A stretch of 64,000 nucleotides of DNA from Zeimonas sp050187175 (lineage in GTDB: Bacteria > Pseudomonadota > Gammaproteobacteria > Burkholderiales > Burkholderiaceae_E), in assembly GCA_050187175.1 (NCBI GenBank), contig JBFWXS010000002.1, forward strand, positions 124,001-188,000. Reading direction: 5' to 3'. Below the pieces are notes generated by a model. The model ran no database searches, had not been told where the DNA came from, and saw only the letters and a list, made by a program, of their open reading frames with translations. Both the position numbers and the translations under genes were made by a program. Shown here piece after piece: positions 17,066 to 24,946 of the stretch (position 1 is its first letter; every line of letters starts with the position of its first letter).

Positions 17066-18049
17066 ATGAGATTGATCCCCGCTTTCGCGACCCTGCTGCT
17101 GACAGCGCTGCTGTCGGCCGGCGCCGCTGCGCAGCAAGCCCCGGCATCGCAGGGCTTTCCCGGCAAGCCGATCCGGATGATCGTTCCTTATCCGCCCGGT
17201 GGTGCGATCGATACCATGGCGCGCAAGCTCGGCGACGAGCTGCGCCGCGAACTCGGCGCTACCGTGCTGGTCGAGAACCGGCCCGGCGCCAGCACGATCA
17301 TCGGCACCGATGCGGTCGCCAAGGCGCCGGCCGACGGCTATACGCTGCTGTTCAATGCGCCGGCCGGCATCGTGCAGGCGCCGTGGCTGCAGGAGCGGCT
17401 GCCGTATGACCCGATCAAGGATCTGATGCCGATCTTCCTGGTCGCCAAGGTGCCGACCGCGTTGATCGTGCCGGCCAGCCTGCCGGTGCAGAACTTCGCG
17501 CAGTTCGCCGCCTATGCGAAGTCGCACGGAGACAAGCTGAGCTACGCGAGCATGGGCAACGGCAGTACGCAGCACATCTTCGGCGAGCTGCTCAACGCCA
17601 AGCTGCGGGCAGGCGCGGCGCACGTGCCGTACAAGGGCGATGCGCCGGCGATGAACGATCTGGTGCCGGGCCGCGTGCACTACATGTATAACAACGTGCA
17701 GACGGCGGCGACCTTCTCGCAGCAGGGCAAGGTCAAGGTGCTGGCGGTGACCGGCGATTCACGGCTGCCGACGCTGCCGCGCGTGCCGACGATGAGCGAG
17801 CTGGGCATGCCGGAGTTCGATCTGGTCGGCTGGTACTCGGTATTCGCGCCCGCGGGCACGCCGCGTCCGATCGCCGAGCGGCTGCATGCGGCGATCGCCA
17901 AGGCGACCCGCTCGGCCGAGTTCGGCGCCTATCTGAAGTCGGTGGGCCTGCAGGCCGGCAACCTGAGCCTGGATGACTTCAACAAGCAGATCAACATCGA
18001 GTATGTGAAGTGGGGGCGGCTGATCCGCGACCACCAGATCAAGGGCTGA
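17066..18049 (+). CDS. Bug-family tripartite tricarboxylate transporter substrate-binding receptor
   Basis: 327 residues with a classic Sec signal peptide (MRLIPAFATLLLTALLSAGA, cleavage around AAAQ at 22). Mature motifs KPIRMIVPYPPGGAIDTMAR, VENRPGASTIIGTDAVAKAP, AAHVPYKGDAPAMNDL and GWYSVFAPAGTPRPI are standard for TctC/Bug receptors. AAGGAGA precedes the ATG. A periplasmic binder of a small carboxylate without TctAB partners in the window. It follows the GST gene by 54 bp and so may serve the urocanase-like/hydantoinase operon, for example by capturing a betaine or imidazole-type acid; the ligand is not readable. Confidence 0.92.
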   Translation: MRLIPAFATLLLTALLSAGAAAQQAPASQGFPGKPIRMIVPYPPGGAIDTMARKLGDELRRELGATVLVENRPGASTIIGTDAVAKAPADGYTLLFNAPAGIVQAPWLQERLPYDPIKDLMPIFLVAKVPTALIVPASLPVQNFAQFAAYAKSHGDKLSYASMGNGSTQHIFGELLNAKLRAGAAHVPYKGDAPAMNDLVPGRVHYMYNNVQTAATFSQQGKVKVLAVTGDSRLPTLPRVPTMSELGMPEFDLVGWYSVFAPAGTPRPIAERLHAAIAKATRSAEFGAYLKSVGLQAGNLSLDDFNKQINIEYVKWGRLIRDHQIKG

Positions 18050-18118
18050 CGGGCGCCGGCGCGAGGTGGCGGACGCGGGTAGTATCACGCTCTCGCATTC
18101 CCTCTAAGCGCTCAATCC

Positions 18119-18943
18119 GTGCACGACCTACTTTCCGCTCGCTACGGTGAACAGGCAGCAGTCCAGATCGGCGCGGCGCTGGACGGCGCCGAGCAGGGAG
18201 CCTTGCGGCAACTGCTCGGCCACCGTTCGGTGCGCGCCTATCTGGATGCGCCGCTCGACGACAGTGTGCTGACTACGCTGGTGGCCGCGGCGCAATCCGC
18301 GGCCAGCTCATCGAATCTGCAGGCCTGGAGCGTGGTGGCTGTGACTGACGCGGCACGAAAGGCGCGGCTGTCGGAGCATGCCGGCAACCAGGTTCACATC
18401 CGGCAGTGTCCGCTGTTCCTGGTCTGGCTGGCCGACCTGTCGCGGCTCGACCGCGTCGCCGAGCGCGCCGCCGCGAGGGCCGGTGCCAGCGACTATCTGG
18501 AGATGTTCGTCCTGGCCGTCATAGACGCTGCGCTTGCCGCGCAGAATGCGGTGGTCGCAGCGGAGTCGCTCGGGCTGGGCACCGTGTTCATCGGCGGCAT
18601 CCGCAATCGGCCCGAGCAGGTCTCTGCCGAACTGCGGCTGCCGCCGCACGTGTTTCCCGTGTTCGGACTATGCGTCGGGCGTCCCGATCCGCAGCGGCCG
18701 GCGTCGGTCAAGCCGCGGCTGCCGCAGTCGGCGGTGCTGCATAGGGAAATCTATTCGGATGCCGTCGAGGCCGAGGCCGTCGCCGGCTACGACCGCGCGC
18801 TGCGCGTGTTCCAGCAGACGCAGGACATGGCGCAGGTCGGCTGGAGCGCGCAGGCGTCCAAGCGCGTCAGCGGGCCGGGACAGCTGTCGGGCCGCGACCG
18901 GTTGAAGGAAGCACTGGCGGCGCTCGGATTCGAGCTGCGCTGA
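18119..18943 (+). CDS. Nitroreductase-family flavoprotein (NfsA-like NADPH oxidoreductase)
   Basis: 274 residues from a GTG start. HRSVRAYLDAPLDD and AAQSAASSSNLQAWSVVAV carry the FMN-binding Arg/Ser positions of the family; LGLGTVFIGGIRNRPEQVSA and PVFGLCVGRPDPQ match the NfsA/FRP subgroup. The enzyme reduces nitro compounds, quinones or flavins with NAD(P)H using bound FMN, in the cytoplasm. It is followed after 4 bp by nudC, so the two are probably co-transcribed. It might supply reduced flavin to the monooxygenase at 5862, though the distance makes that speculative. Confidence 0.88.
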   Translation: MHDLLSARYGEQAAVQIGAALDGAEQGALRQLLGHRSVRAYLDAPLDDSVLTTLVAAAQSAASSSNLQAWSVVAVTDAARKARLSEHAGNQVHIRQCPLFLVWLADLSRLDRVAERAAARAGASDYLEMFVLAVIDAALAAQNAVVAAESLGLGTVFIGGIRNRPEQVSAELRLPPHVFPVFGLCVGRPDPQRPASVKPRLPQSAVLHREIYSDAVEAEAVAGYDRALRVFQQTQDMAQVGWSAQASKRVSGPGQLSGRDRLKEALAALGFELR

Positions 18944-18947
18944 CATC

Positions 18948-19775
18948 ATGCTGCGCACGCCCGAACAGTTCGAGCCGGCGATCGACATCGAACTCGCCGA
19001 GCAGACGCTGACGCATGTGTTCCTGCGCGATACGCTGATCCAGCGCATCGACGGCACGGGTCCCTTGCCGTGGCGCGTCTATCGTGAAGCGGGATTCCAG
19101 GTCATGCGGATCCAGCCGATCGGCCGGCATCAGGGGCGTTCGCATGTCGCAGTCGCGCTGTCCGAGCAGCAGGTACCTGACGGTCTGCCCGACGGCTGGC
19201 GGGCCGCCGGGCTGCGCAACTGGTTCGGCGTGCTCGACGACGCGACGATGTCGATCGCGATGCGCGCGCTGCAGGTGCTCGAATGGGATCGCACGCACCG
19301 CTTCTGCGGTGCTTGCGGCACGCCGACGCAGCAGGTCGGACACGAGCGCGCCAAGCGCTGCCCGGCATGCGGGCTGACCGCTTACCCGCGCATCTCGCCG
19401 GCGATGATGGTGCTCATCACGCGCGGCCGCGAACTGCTGCTGGGCCGTGGGCTGACGTTCCCGCCGGGGCGCTACAGCGCGCTGGCCGGCTTCCTGGAGG
19501 CCGGCGAATCGATCGAGGACGCGGTGGCGCGCGAAGTGCGCGAGGAAGTCAACGTCGAAGTGCGGAACCTGCGCTACTTCGGCAGCCAGAGCTGGCCGTT
19601 CCCGAACTCGCTGATGATCGCGTTCCATGCCGAATACGCGGGTGGCGACATGCGGCCCGATCCGGCCGAGCTGGCGGATGCGCAGTGGTTTCCGGTCGAC
19701 GCGCTGCCGCCGCTGCCGCCGCGGGTCAGCATCGCGCGAGCGCTGATCGAAGCGGTCTGCGCCGAGCTGCGCTGA
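18948..19775 (+). CDS. nudC: NADH pyrophosphatase / NAD-cap hydrolase NudC
   Basis: 275 residues. A four-Cys zinc ribbon (FCGACG ... CPACG, about residues 119-143) precedes the Nudix box GFLEAGESIEDAVAREVREE, and the family-specific SQSWPFPNSLM motif follows (SQPWPFPxS in E. coli NudC). The enzyme hydrolyses NADH to NMNH and AMP and removes NAD caps from RNA, acting as a Zn/Mg cytoplasmic enzyme. Four-base gap to the nitroreductase gene. Nothing looks degraded. Confidence 0.93.
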   Translation: MLRTPEQFEPAIDIELAEQTLTHVFLRDTLIQRIDGTGPLPWRVYREAGFQVMRIQPIGRHQGRSHVAVALSEQQVPDGLPDGWRAAGLRNWFGVLDDATMSIAMRALQVLEWDRTHRFCGACGTPTQQVGHERAKRCPACGLTAYPRISPAMMVLITRGRELLLGRGLTFPPGRYSALAGFLEAGESIEDAVAREVREEVNVEVRNLRYFGSQSWPFPNSLMIAFHAEYAGGDMRPDPAELADAQWFPVDALPPLPPRVSIARALIEAVCAELR

Positions 19776-19790
19776 CAGCGCCGCGGGCGA

Positions 19791-20669
19791 TCATTGCCCC
19801 ACCACTGCCTGCGCGAAGCGCCCGGCGGCGCGCGCCAGCCGCACGTCGCGGCCCCAGCGCGGATGGCCCGGCACGCGCGCGAGCCAGCGCAGGCGGCGCA
19901 GTAGTTCGAGCGTCTCGAAGCTGACGCCGGCGATCTCGCGCGTCATCACCGTCCTGAAGCGGCGCGCTGCCTCGGCCGGGCCGCCGGCCTCGACCGCTGC
20001 GCTGGTCGAGAACAGGAACAAGGCCCAGTCGCGGACCTGCGCATGCGTGAGGCTCATGGACGCGGCGGGATCGTCCTCGAAATCGATGAAGCCGATCGTC
20101 GATGGACTGCTGCCGATGATGATGTTGCGCGCGAAGCCCTGACTCAGACAGGCCCCGCGCGAGTGCACCTGAAGGATTGCGTGCAGTCCGGTCTGCCACC
20201 AGCCCAGCCGCGCGGCGGCATCCGGCGCCTGCTGGATCGCCGCCAGCAGCGTGGTGCTGCCGAGATCCGACAGGCACAGCCAGTCCGGACCATGGGCCAG
20301 GACCTGCGGCACCCGGATGCCGGCACGCCGCAGCGATTGCAGCCGCCGCAGTTCGATGGCGATGCCGCTCTCGCCCCCTGGGGCGTCGACGGCCGCCAGA
20401 GCGGGGGCGTTCGCCAGTGCGGAGAACAGGTCGAGCAGCCGGTAGCGAGTACGCGAGTGCGGCGAGGCAGCGCCCTTGATCCAGACGCGGCGGCCGTTGC
20501 AGTTCACGGCGAGCACGCGGGCGCGCGAACGGCGCAGCAGCTGCGGCGCCTGGTCGAGAGAGCTCAGTTCGATCGAACAGGGGCCGAGGTCTGCGCCCGC
20601 GAGAGGCGCAGGCGGGAGGGCGGCAGCGTCGCCTTTGCCGAGCGACACTGAATGATCCCGGAACAGCAT
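19791..20669 (-). CDS. Kinase-fold protein (BUD32/WaaP-like), catalytic Asp not conserved
   Basis: 292 residues. A kinase-like core is visible: RRVWIKGA with Lys65 as the ATP-anchoring lysine, Glu105 as a possible helix-C glutamate, RNIII with Asn181, and IGFIDFEDDP with Asp195 at the DFG-like magnesium site. The catalytic loop that normally reads HGDxxxxN is LSQGFARN here, so Gln177 occupies the catalytic Asp position. This could be a pseudokinase or a divergent sugar/lipopolysaccharide kinase; NCBI often labels such proteins BUD32-family. Divergent from a large glycosyltransferase gene, which favours a cell-envelope role. It converges on nudC with a 15-bp gap. Confidence 0.72.
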   Translation of the reverse strand: MLFRDHSVSLGKGDAAALPPAPLAGADLGPCSIELSSLDQAPQLLRRSRARVLAVNCNGRRVWIKGAASPHSRTRYRLLDLFSALANAPALAAVDAPGGESGIAIELRRLQSLRRAGIRVPQVLAHGPDWLCLSDLGSTTLLAAIQQAPDAAARLGWWQTGLHAILQVHSRGACLSQGFARNIIIGSSPSTIGFIDFEDDPAASMSLTHAQVRDWALFLFSTSAAVEAGGPAEAARRFRTVMTREIAGVSFETLELLRRLRWLARVPGHPRWGRDVRLARAAGRFAQAVVGQ

Positions 20670-20793
20670 GACTCGGTCCTGCGATGCGCTTTCACCCTAC
20701 CCGGCTGCAGCCGGATCGCGGGCTAAGCGCGACTGCTGGCAGGGCCAAGTGTTGCGCCGAGCACGGTGGTGCGAATCGTGGCAGCTTCGGTGC

Positions 20794-20799
20794 TAGCAT
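20794..20799 (+). promoter_or_regulatory. Candidate -10 box (TAGCAT) for the glycosyltransferase gene
   Basis: TAGCAT in the context GTGCTAGCATCATCGG, 60 bp before ATG 20859. Transcription beginning about 7 bases downstream would exclude the more upstream in-frame GTG at 20766. No clear -35. Confidence 0.35.
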
Positions 20800-20858
20800 C
20801 ATCGGCTTCTCATCCGGCGGGCCGGGCATCGCCGATCCGTCGTTCCTTCGTTGCATTC

Positions 20859-23573
20859 ATGTCGTCCCAGCCCTTTGCGAGTTGGCCGCCTGAGTCGTCC
20901 ATGCAGGACGCGCTTTCCGAAACGCCGCCGCTGGTCAGCATCGTCGTCCGCAGCATGGGACGACCGTCGCTGGCCGACGCGCTCGCTTCGCTTGCCAGGC
21001 AGAGCCATCGCCCGCTCGAAGCAGTGGTGGTCGACGCCACCGGAGGCCGGCATCCGCCGCTGCCGCTGCTGCCCGAGGCGCTCGACGTGCGGCTGGTCAG
21101 CGCCGGTCAGCGACTGAACCGGGCATCGGCCGCCAACTTCGGACTGGCGCATGCGCGTGGCAGCTGGCTAGGCTTCCTCGATGACGACGACACGCTGAAT
21201 GCAGAGCACATCGCATGCCTGGTGAGCCGCGCGCGGCGCGACGATGCGCCCGACCTGGTCCACGTCGGCGCCTGGCTGCTCGATCGGTTCCACCGGCTCA
21301 CCGGCGAGCGGCACGCGCCGGTCAACCGGCTGATGCTGTATTACGACGGACCGTTCACGATCATGTCCGCGCTGTTCCATCGCCGGCACTGGGAGCGCGG
21401 CTGCCGCTTCCACGATGAGCTGGAGGTGTTCGAGGACTGGGATTTCTGGCTGCAGCTGCTGCCTCAGGCACGCGTGGCGATGGTCGATGACCTGACGCAG
21501 CTGTACTTCCAGGAGGCGGGTGACTCGGGGACTTCGATCGGACACAACGCGGATCGCGTCAGGACACGCCGCTTCGTCGATCTGCTGAAGCAGCGGTGGG
21601 CCGCGCGCCGCGATGCCGAGTGGGGCGATTATCTGGGCCGGCTGCAGATCGGCATGCAGCTACAGTCCGCCGGCCGCTTCGACGAGGCGCGCCGGCATTG
21701 CGCGCAGCTGCTCGCCGAGTTTCGCGACGAACCGAATGCGCTGTTCGTGCTGGCGCAGGTCTTCGCGCGGCAGGGCCTGCTCTATTCCGCGCGGCGCATG
21801 CTCGGGCGCGCGCTGACGCGCAATCCGCAGGCCGCGGAATACTGGCAGCTGCTGGCGGGCCTGGAGGAGCGGCTCGGCAATGCGGCAGGCGCGATCGATG
21901 CCTGGCGCGAGGCGCTGAGCTTCAAGCCTGCTCTGGCGCCCGAGGCGGAAAAAGCGATGCGGGCGCTGCGCGCAAGGTCGGCGGCGCCGAGCGCAGCGGC
22001 CGCATCGACTGCGACGTCGGCATCGACTGCATCAAGCGCGTCGACCGCAGCGGTCGTCGCGCCTGCACCGCGGGCTGCCGCCTTCGCAGCGTTCGGAGCG
22101 CCTGCGGCCTTCCCGGGCTTCGGGGCGAAGCCTTCTGCGCCGCTGCCGACTCTGCCGCCCGGCGATCTGGCGCAGTTGCGGCAGCAGGCGCTGCAGGCCT
22201 ATCGCAGCGGTGAATTGTCGGCGGCGCGGCTTGGGTACGAAGCAATCCTGACGCGAACGCCGGATGATGCCGAGGCGCTGCAGGCGCTGGCGCGGCTGGC
22301 CTTCGACGCCGGCGATCTGGCCGCGTCGGCGAGCCGGCTCGCCGCACTGCCGGCGGCGTGGCGCGCCAGCTACGACAACCGCCGGCTGAGCCGGCGGATC
22401 GAGCGCGCCCTCTGGACTCGCAGCGAGAACGCCCGCGTGTTCGAGCGCATTGCGCGACTGCCGTTCCTGCTCGATGCGGCCACGGCAGGGATCGCTGCCA
22501 CCGCGGCTCCCCGGGTTCATCTGCTGCTGCCGGCCGCCGACCGCGAGCGGCGCCTCGCGCTGCCGACGGCGGCCTTGATCGAGCGCGTGCTGGACGGCCA
22601 TGCCGACGTGCATCGCTGGCTCTGTGAAGGGCAGGCCGGCGTCTGGGGGACGATCGAGGCCGGTGCCTGCGCGGCCTTGCCTATCGACGCTGTGCAGGGC
22701 CGCTATCCGCAGGGTGGAACCCTCGTGTTCTGCGGAGTTCCCGAGGCGCCGCCCGCGTGGCTGCGGACCGGCGGCGCGGCGCGGATCCTGATCGTGCCGC
22801 TGGCCGCCGATGCCGGCGATCTGCTCGAGCTGGCGGTGAATGCCCACCACCAGTCGGGGGCGCCGGTCGGCATCGTGCTGGCCGAGCGCAGTGTGCTGCG
22901 TGACGGCAATGCGCCGGATGCCTTCGGGCCGGAAGGCAGCGGCAAGGCTGACGACGGCGAAGGGGGGCCATCCGCGGGCATTTTCACCGTCCTCTACCCG
23001 CCGATCGACGTGGTCGCCGAGCTGCGGCGGCAGCCGGCGGCGGCCGATCCCGCGCGGCCGTTCATCATCGGCTGCATGGCGGCGCCGGGACCCGAGCCTT
23101 TCCATCCGGATGCTGCCGCCCTGTGGCGTCGATTGGCGGCCATGGGTGTGCAGCTGCGGGTGGCCGGAGGGGCCTCGCTGGAACGCCATTTCCCGCCGAC
23201 GCAGCCGCTCGCGGGGATGACCTTGCTGCCCGAGCGCGCTGCCGACTCCGCAGGCCTGCCGGGCGACATCGACGTGCTGCTCGTGCGGGACGGGCCCCAT
23301 CGCTTGCGCGGCACCGGCACGCCGATCGCCCGGGCGCTGGCGCGGGGCGTGCCGGTCCTGGCCGGGCGCGGCAGCGCCGACAGCGGATTGATCGTGGACG
23401 GACGCAACGGCTGGCTGTTCGATGGCAATGACCAGGCGGCGGCACTCGTCGGCCGGCTGCTGCGCGACCGGGCTGCCTGCGCTGCGGCCGGCGCAGCCGC
23501 CCGTGCGGACGCGCAGCGCTGGTTCGGCGGCGAGTATCTGCGGCGTCTGCGGAGGCTGCTGGCCGGAGGCTGA
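20859..23573 (+). CDS. GT2 glycosyltransferase - TPR - GT-B-like fusion protein
   Basis: 904 residues from ATG 20859; ATG 20901 is an alternative and lies nearer the first conserved strand. Residues about 24-245 form a family 2 glycosyltransferase: PPLVSIVVRSMGRPSLADAL, the nucleotide-binding GFLDDDDTLN, and FEDWDFWLQLL near the catalytic base. Next come TPR-like helices (about 260-365: LGRLQIGMQLQSAGRFDEAR and on), an Ala/Ser/Thr linker (about 375-415), a second TPR pair, and a C-terminal region ending in a GT4-like nucleotide-sugar site, GVPVLAGRGSADSGLIVDGR then NGWLFDGNDQAAALV, in which the usual Glu is replaced. It is probably a cytoplasmic enzyme building surface glycan or glycosylating protein. 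Acceptor unknown. It stands alone, not in a glycan cluster. Confidence 0.82.
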   Translation: MSSQPFASWPPESSMQDALSETPPLVSIVVRSMGRPSLADALASLARQSHRPLEAVVVDATGGRHPPLPLLPEALDVRLVSAGQRLNRASAANFGLAHARGSWLGFLDDDDTLNAEHIACLVSRARRDDAPDLVHVGAWLLDRFHRLTGERHAPVNRLMLYYDGPFTIMSALFHRRHWERGCRFHDELEVFEDWDFWLQLLPQARVAMVDDLTQLYFQEAGDSGTSIGHNADRVRTRRFVDLLKQRWAARRDAEWGDYLGRLQIGMQLQSAGRFDEARRHCAQLLAEFRDEPNALFVLAQVFARQGLLYSARRMLGRALTRNPQAAEYWQLLAGLEERLGNAAGAIDAWREALSFKPALAPEAEKAMRALRARSAAPSAAAASTATSASTASSASTAAVVAPAPRAAAFAAFGAPAAFPGFGAKPSAPLPTLPPGDLAQLRQQALQAYRSGELSAARLGYEAILTRTPDDAEALQALARLAFDAGDLAASASRLAALPAAWRASYDNRRLSRRIERALWTRSENARVFERIARLPFLLDAATAGIAATAAPRVHLLLPAADRERRLALPTAALIERVLDGHADVHRWLCEGQAGVWGTIEAGACAALPIDAVQGRYPQGGTLVFCGVPEAPPAWLRTGGAARILIVPLAADAGDLLELAVNAHHQSGAPVGIVLAERSVLRDGNAPDAFGPEGSGKADDGEGGPSAGIFTVLYPPIDVVAELRRQPAAADPARPFIIGCMAAPGPEPFHPDAAALWRRLAAMGVQLRVAGGASLERHFPPTQPLAGMTLLPERAADSAGLPGDIDVLLVRDGPHRLRGTGTPIARALARGVPVLAGRGSADSGLIVDGRNGWLFDGNDQAAALVGRLLRDRAACAAAGAAARADAQRWFGGEYLRRLRRLLAGG

Positions 23574-23622
23574 TGGAGGACCGGGGCTGGCTCATCGACA
23601 GGGATTCGGCGGTTTTTCGGTC

Positions 23623-23641
23623 GATGGTAATGGTTCTCATC
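23623..23641 (+). promoter_or_regulatory. Fur-box-like site ahead of the imelysin operon
   Basis: The 19-mer GATGGTAATGGTTCTCATC matches the Fur consensus GATAATGATAATCATTATC at 11 of 19 positions, and its core AATGGTTCTCAT is one base from AATGATTCTCAT, a common half of natural Fur boxes. It directly precedes TAGAAT (23642-23647), so a bound repressor would cover the promoter. Position before an iron-linked operon is independent support. Confidence 0.55.
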
Positions 23642-23647
23642 TAGAAT
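23642..23647 (+). promoter_or_regulatory. Candidate -10 box (TAGAAT) of the imelysin operon
   Basis: TAGAAT immediately follows the Fur-like site and is 37 bp upstream of the GTG start at 23684. Confidence 0.45.
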
Positions 23648-23683
23648 GGCGCCCCGGTCATCTCTTCGCAAGGAACCTGACTC

Positions 23684-24946
23684 GTGACACGCCTGTTGAC
23701 GCTCTTGGCACTGCTCACCGCCGCCCCGGCCTGGTCGCAGGCCCCGACGACCGGCACGGGAGCATCCGCTGCACGAACCACCCAGGCGGCTCAGGCCGCG
23801 CAGGCAGCCTCGGGCGCCCAGGCGGCCAAGGGGGCGCAAGGCGCCGCATCGGCCAGCGTCACGCCGAACAGCGTCAATCGGCACTACGGAGTGCTGGTGC
23901 ATGCCGGCTACGAGGATTCGCTCAACGGCGCGCTGGCGATGCAGCAGGCGATCAGCGCGTTCCTCGCCGCGCCGTCGGCCCAGGGGCTGGACGCCGCGCG
24001 CCGGGCATGGCTGGACGCGCGCGAGTTCTACGGCCAGACGGAAGCCTTCCGCTTCTACGGCGGTCCGATCGATGACGACAAGGGACCGGAGGGCCGGATC
24101 AACGCGTGGCCGCTGGACGAATCCTTCATTGACAGCGTCAAGGATCAGCCGCAGGCCGGGCTGATCAACGACCGCAAGATCGCAATGACGAAGAAGACAC
24201 TGGCCAGCTACAACGAGCGCGGCGGCGAGGAGAACATCTCGACCGGCTGGCACGCGATCGAGTTCCTGCTGTGGGGCCAGGATTTCAACGATGACGGTCC
24301 CGGCCAGCGGTCCTTCGAGGACTTCGTCGACGGCAAGGCCCCGAATGCCGACCGCCGCCGCCGCTATCTGGGCGTGGTCACCGAACTGCTGATCGACGAT
24401 CTGCGCTTCCTTGTCCGGGCCTGGGCGCCGGTGCAGGCGAACAACTATCGCGCCCGCTTCGAGCGCGGCGGCAACGAATCGTTGCGGCGCATCTTCGTCG
24501 GCCTCGGCTCGCTGTCGCGCGGCGAGCTGGCCGGCGAGCGTCTCGAGGTGGCGCTGGCCAGCCAGGACCAGGAGGACGAGCACTCGTGCTTCTCCGACAA
24601 TACGCACCGCGACGCGGTGACGAATGCGCTGGGCATCCAGAATGTCTGGCTGGGGCGTTACAAGCGGCGTGACGGCTCGCTGCTGCAGGGACCGTCGCTG
24701 CGCGAGCTGGTCGCCGCGCGCGATGCCGGATTGGCCGAGCGCACGACCCAGCAGATCGCCGCGTCGGTGCAGGCGGCCGAGGCGATCCAGGCGCCGTTCG
24801 ATCGCGAGGTGCTGGGCGGCCGCGACGCGCCGGGCCGGCAGCGCATCCAGAAGACGATCGACAGCCTGGTGCAGCAGAGCAAGGATCTGGTCGCTGCCGC
24901 AGCCGCCGTCGGCATCACGCGGTTGACGCTGGCCGATCCGAAGTGA
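23684..24946 (+). CDS. Imelysin-family (IrpA/IcmP-like) iron-regulated periplasmic protein
   Basis: 420 residues from GTG 23684 behind AAGGAA. Signal peptide MTRLLTLLALLTAAPAWSQA, then an Ala/Gln-rich linker (about 25-57). The imelysin GxHxxE motif is present as GWHAIEF (His190, Glu193), followed by LLWGQDFNDDGPGQRSFEDF. Imelysins bind iron in the periplasm or at the outer membrane; the M75 peptidase label came from the insulin-cleaving IcmP of Pseudomonas aeruginosa, but most members are thought to act in iron acquisition. First gene of a four-gene overlapping operon (imelysin, di-haem oxidoreductase, imelysin, DUF1513) matching the P. aeruginosa icmP region as I remember it. A Fur-like box precedes it. 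Confidence 0.92.
   Translation: MTRLLTLLALLTAAPAWSQAPTTGTGASAARTTQAAQAAQAASGAQAAKGAQGAASASVTPNSVNRHYGVLVHAGYEDSLNGALAMQQAISAFLAAPSAQGLDAARRAWLDAREFYGQTEAFRFYGGPIDDDKGPEGRINAWPLDESFIDSVKDQPQAGLINDRKIAMTKKTLASYNERGGEENISTGWHAIEFLLWGQDFNDDGPGQRSFEDFVDGKAPNADRRRRYLGVVTELLIDDLRFLVRAWAPVQANNYRARFERGGNESLRRIFVGLGSLSRGELAGERLEVALASQDQEDEHSCFSDNTHRDAVTNALGIQNVWLGRYKRRDGSLLQGPSLRELVAARDAGLAERTTQQIAASVQAAEAIQAPFDREVLGGRDAPGRQRIQKTIDSLVQQSKDLVAAAAAVGITRLTLADPK

Noticed and set aside
20701..20714. 14-bp palindrome CCGGCTGCAGCCGG as operator
   Set aside because: GC palindromes of this size occur by chance in such DNA and it is not placed near a -10 candidate.
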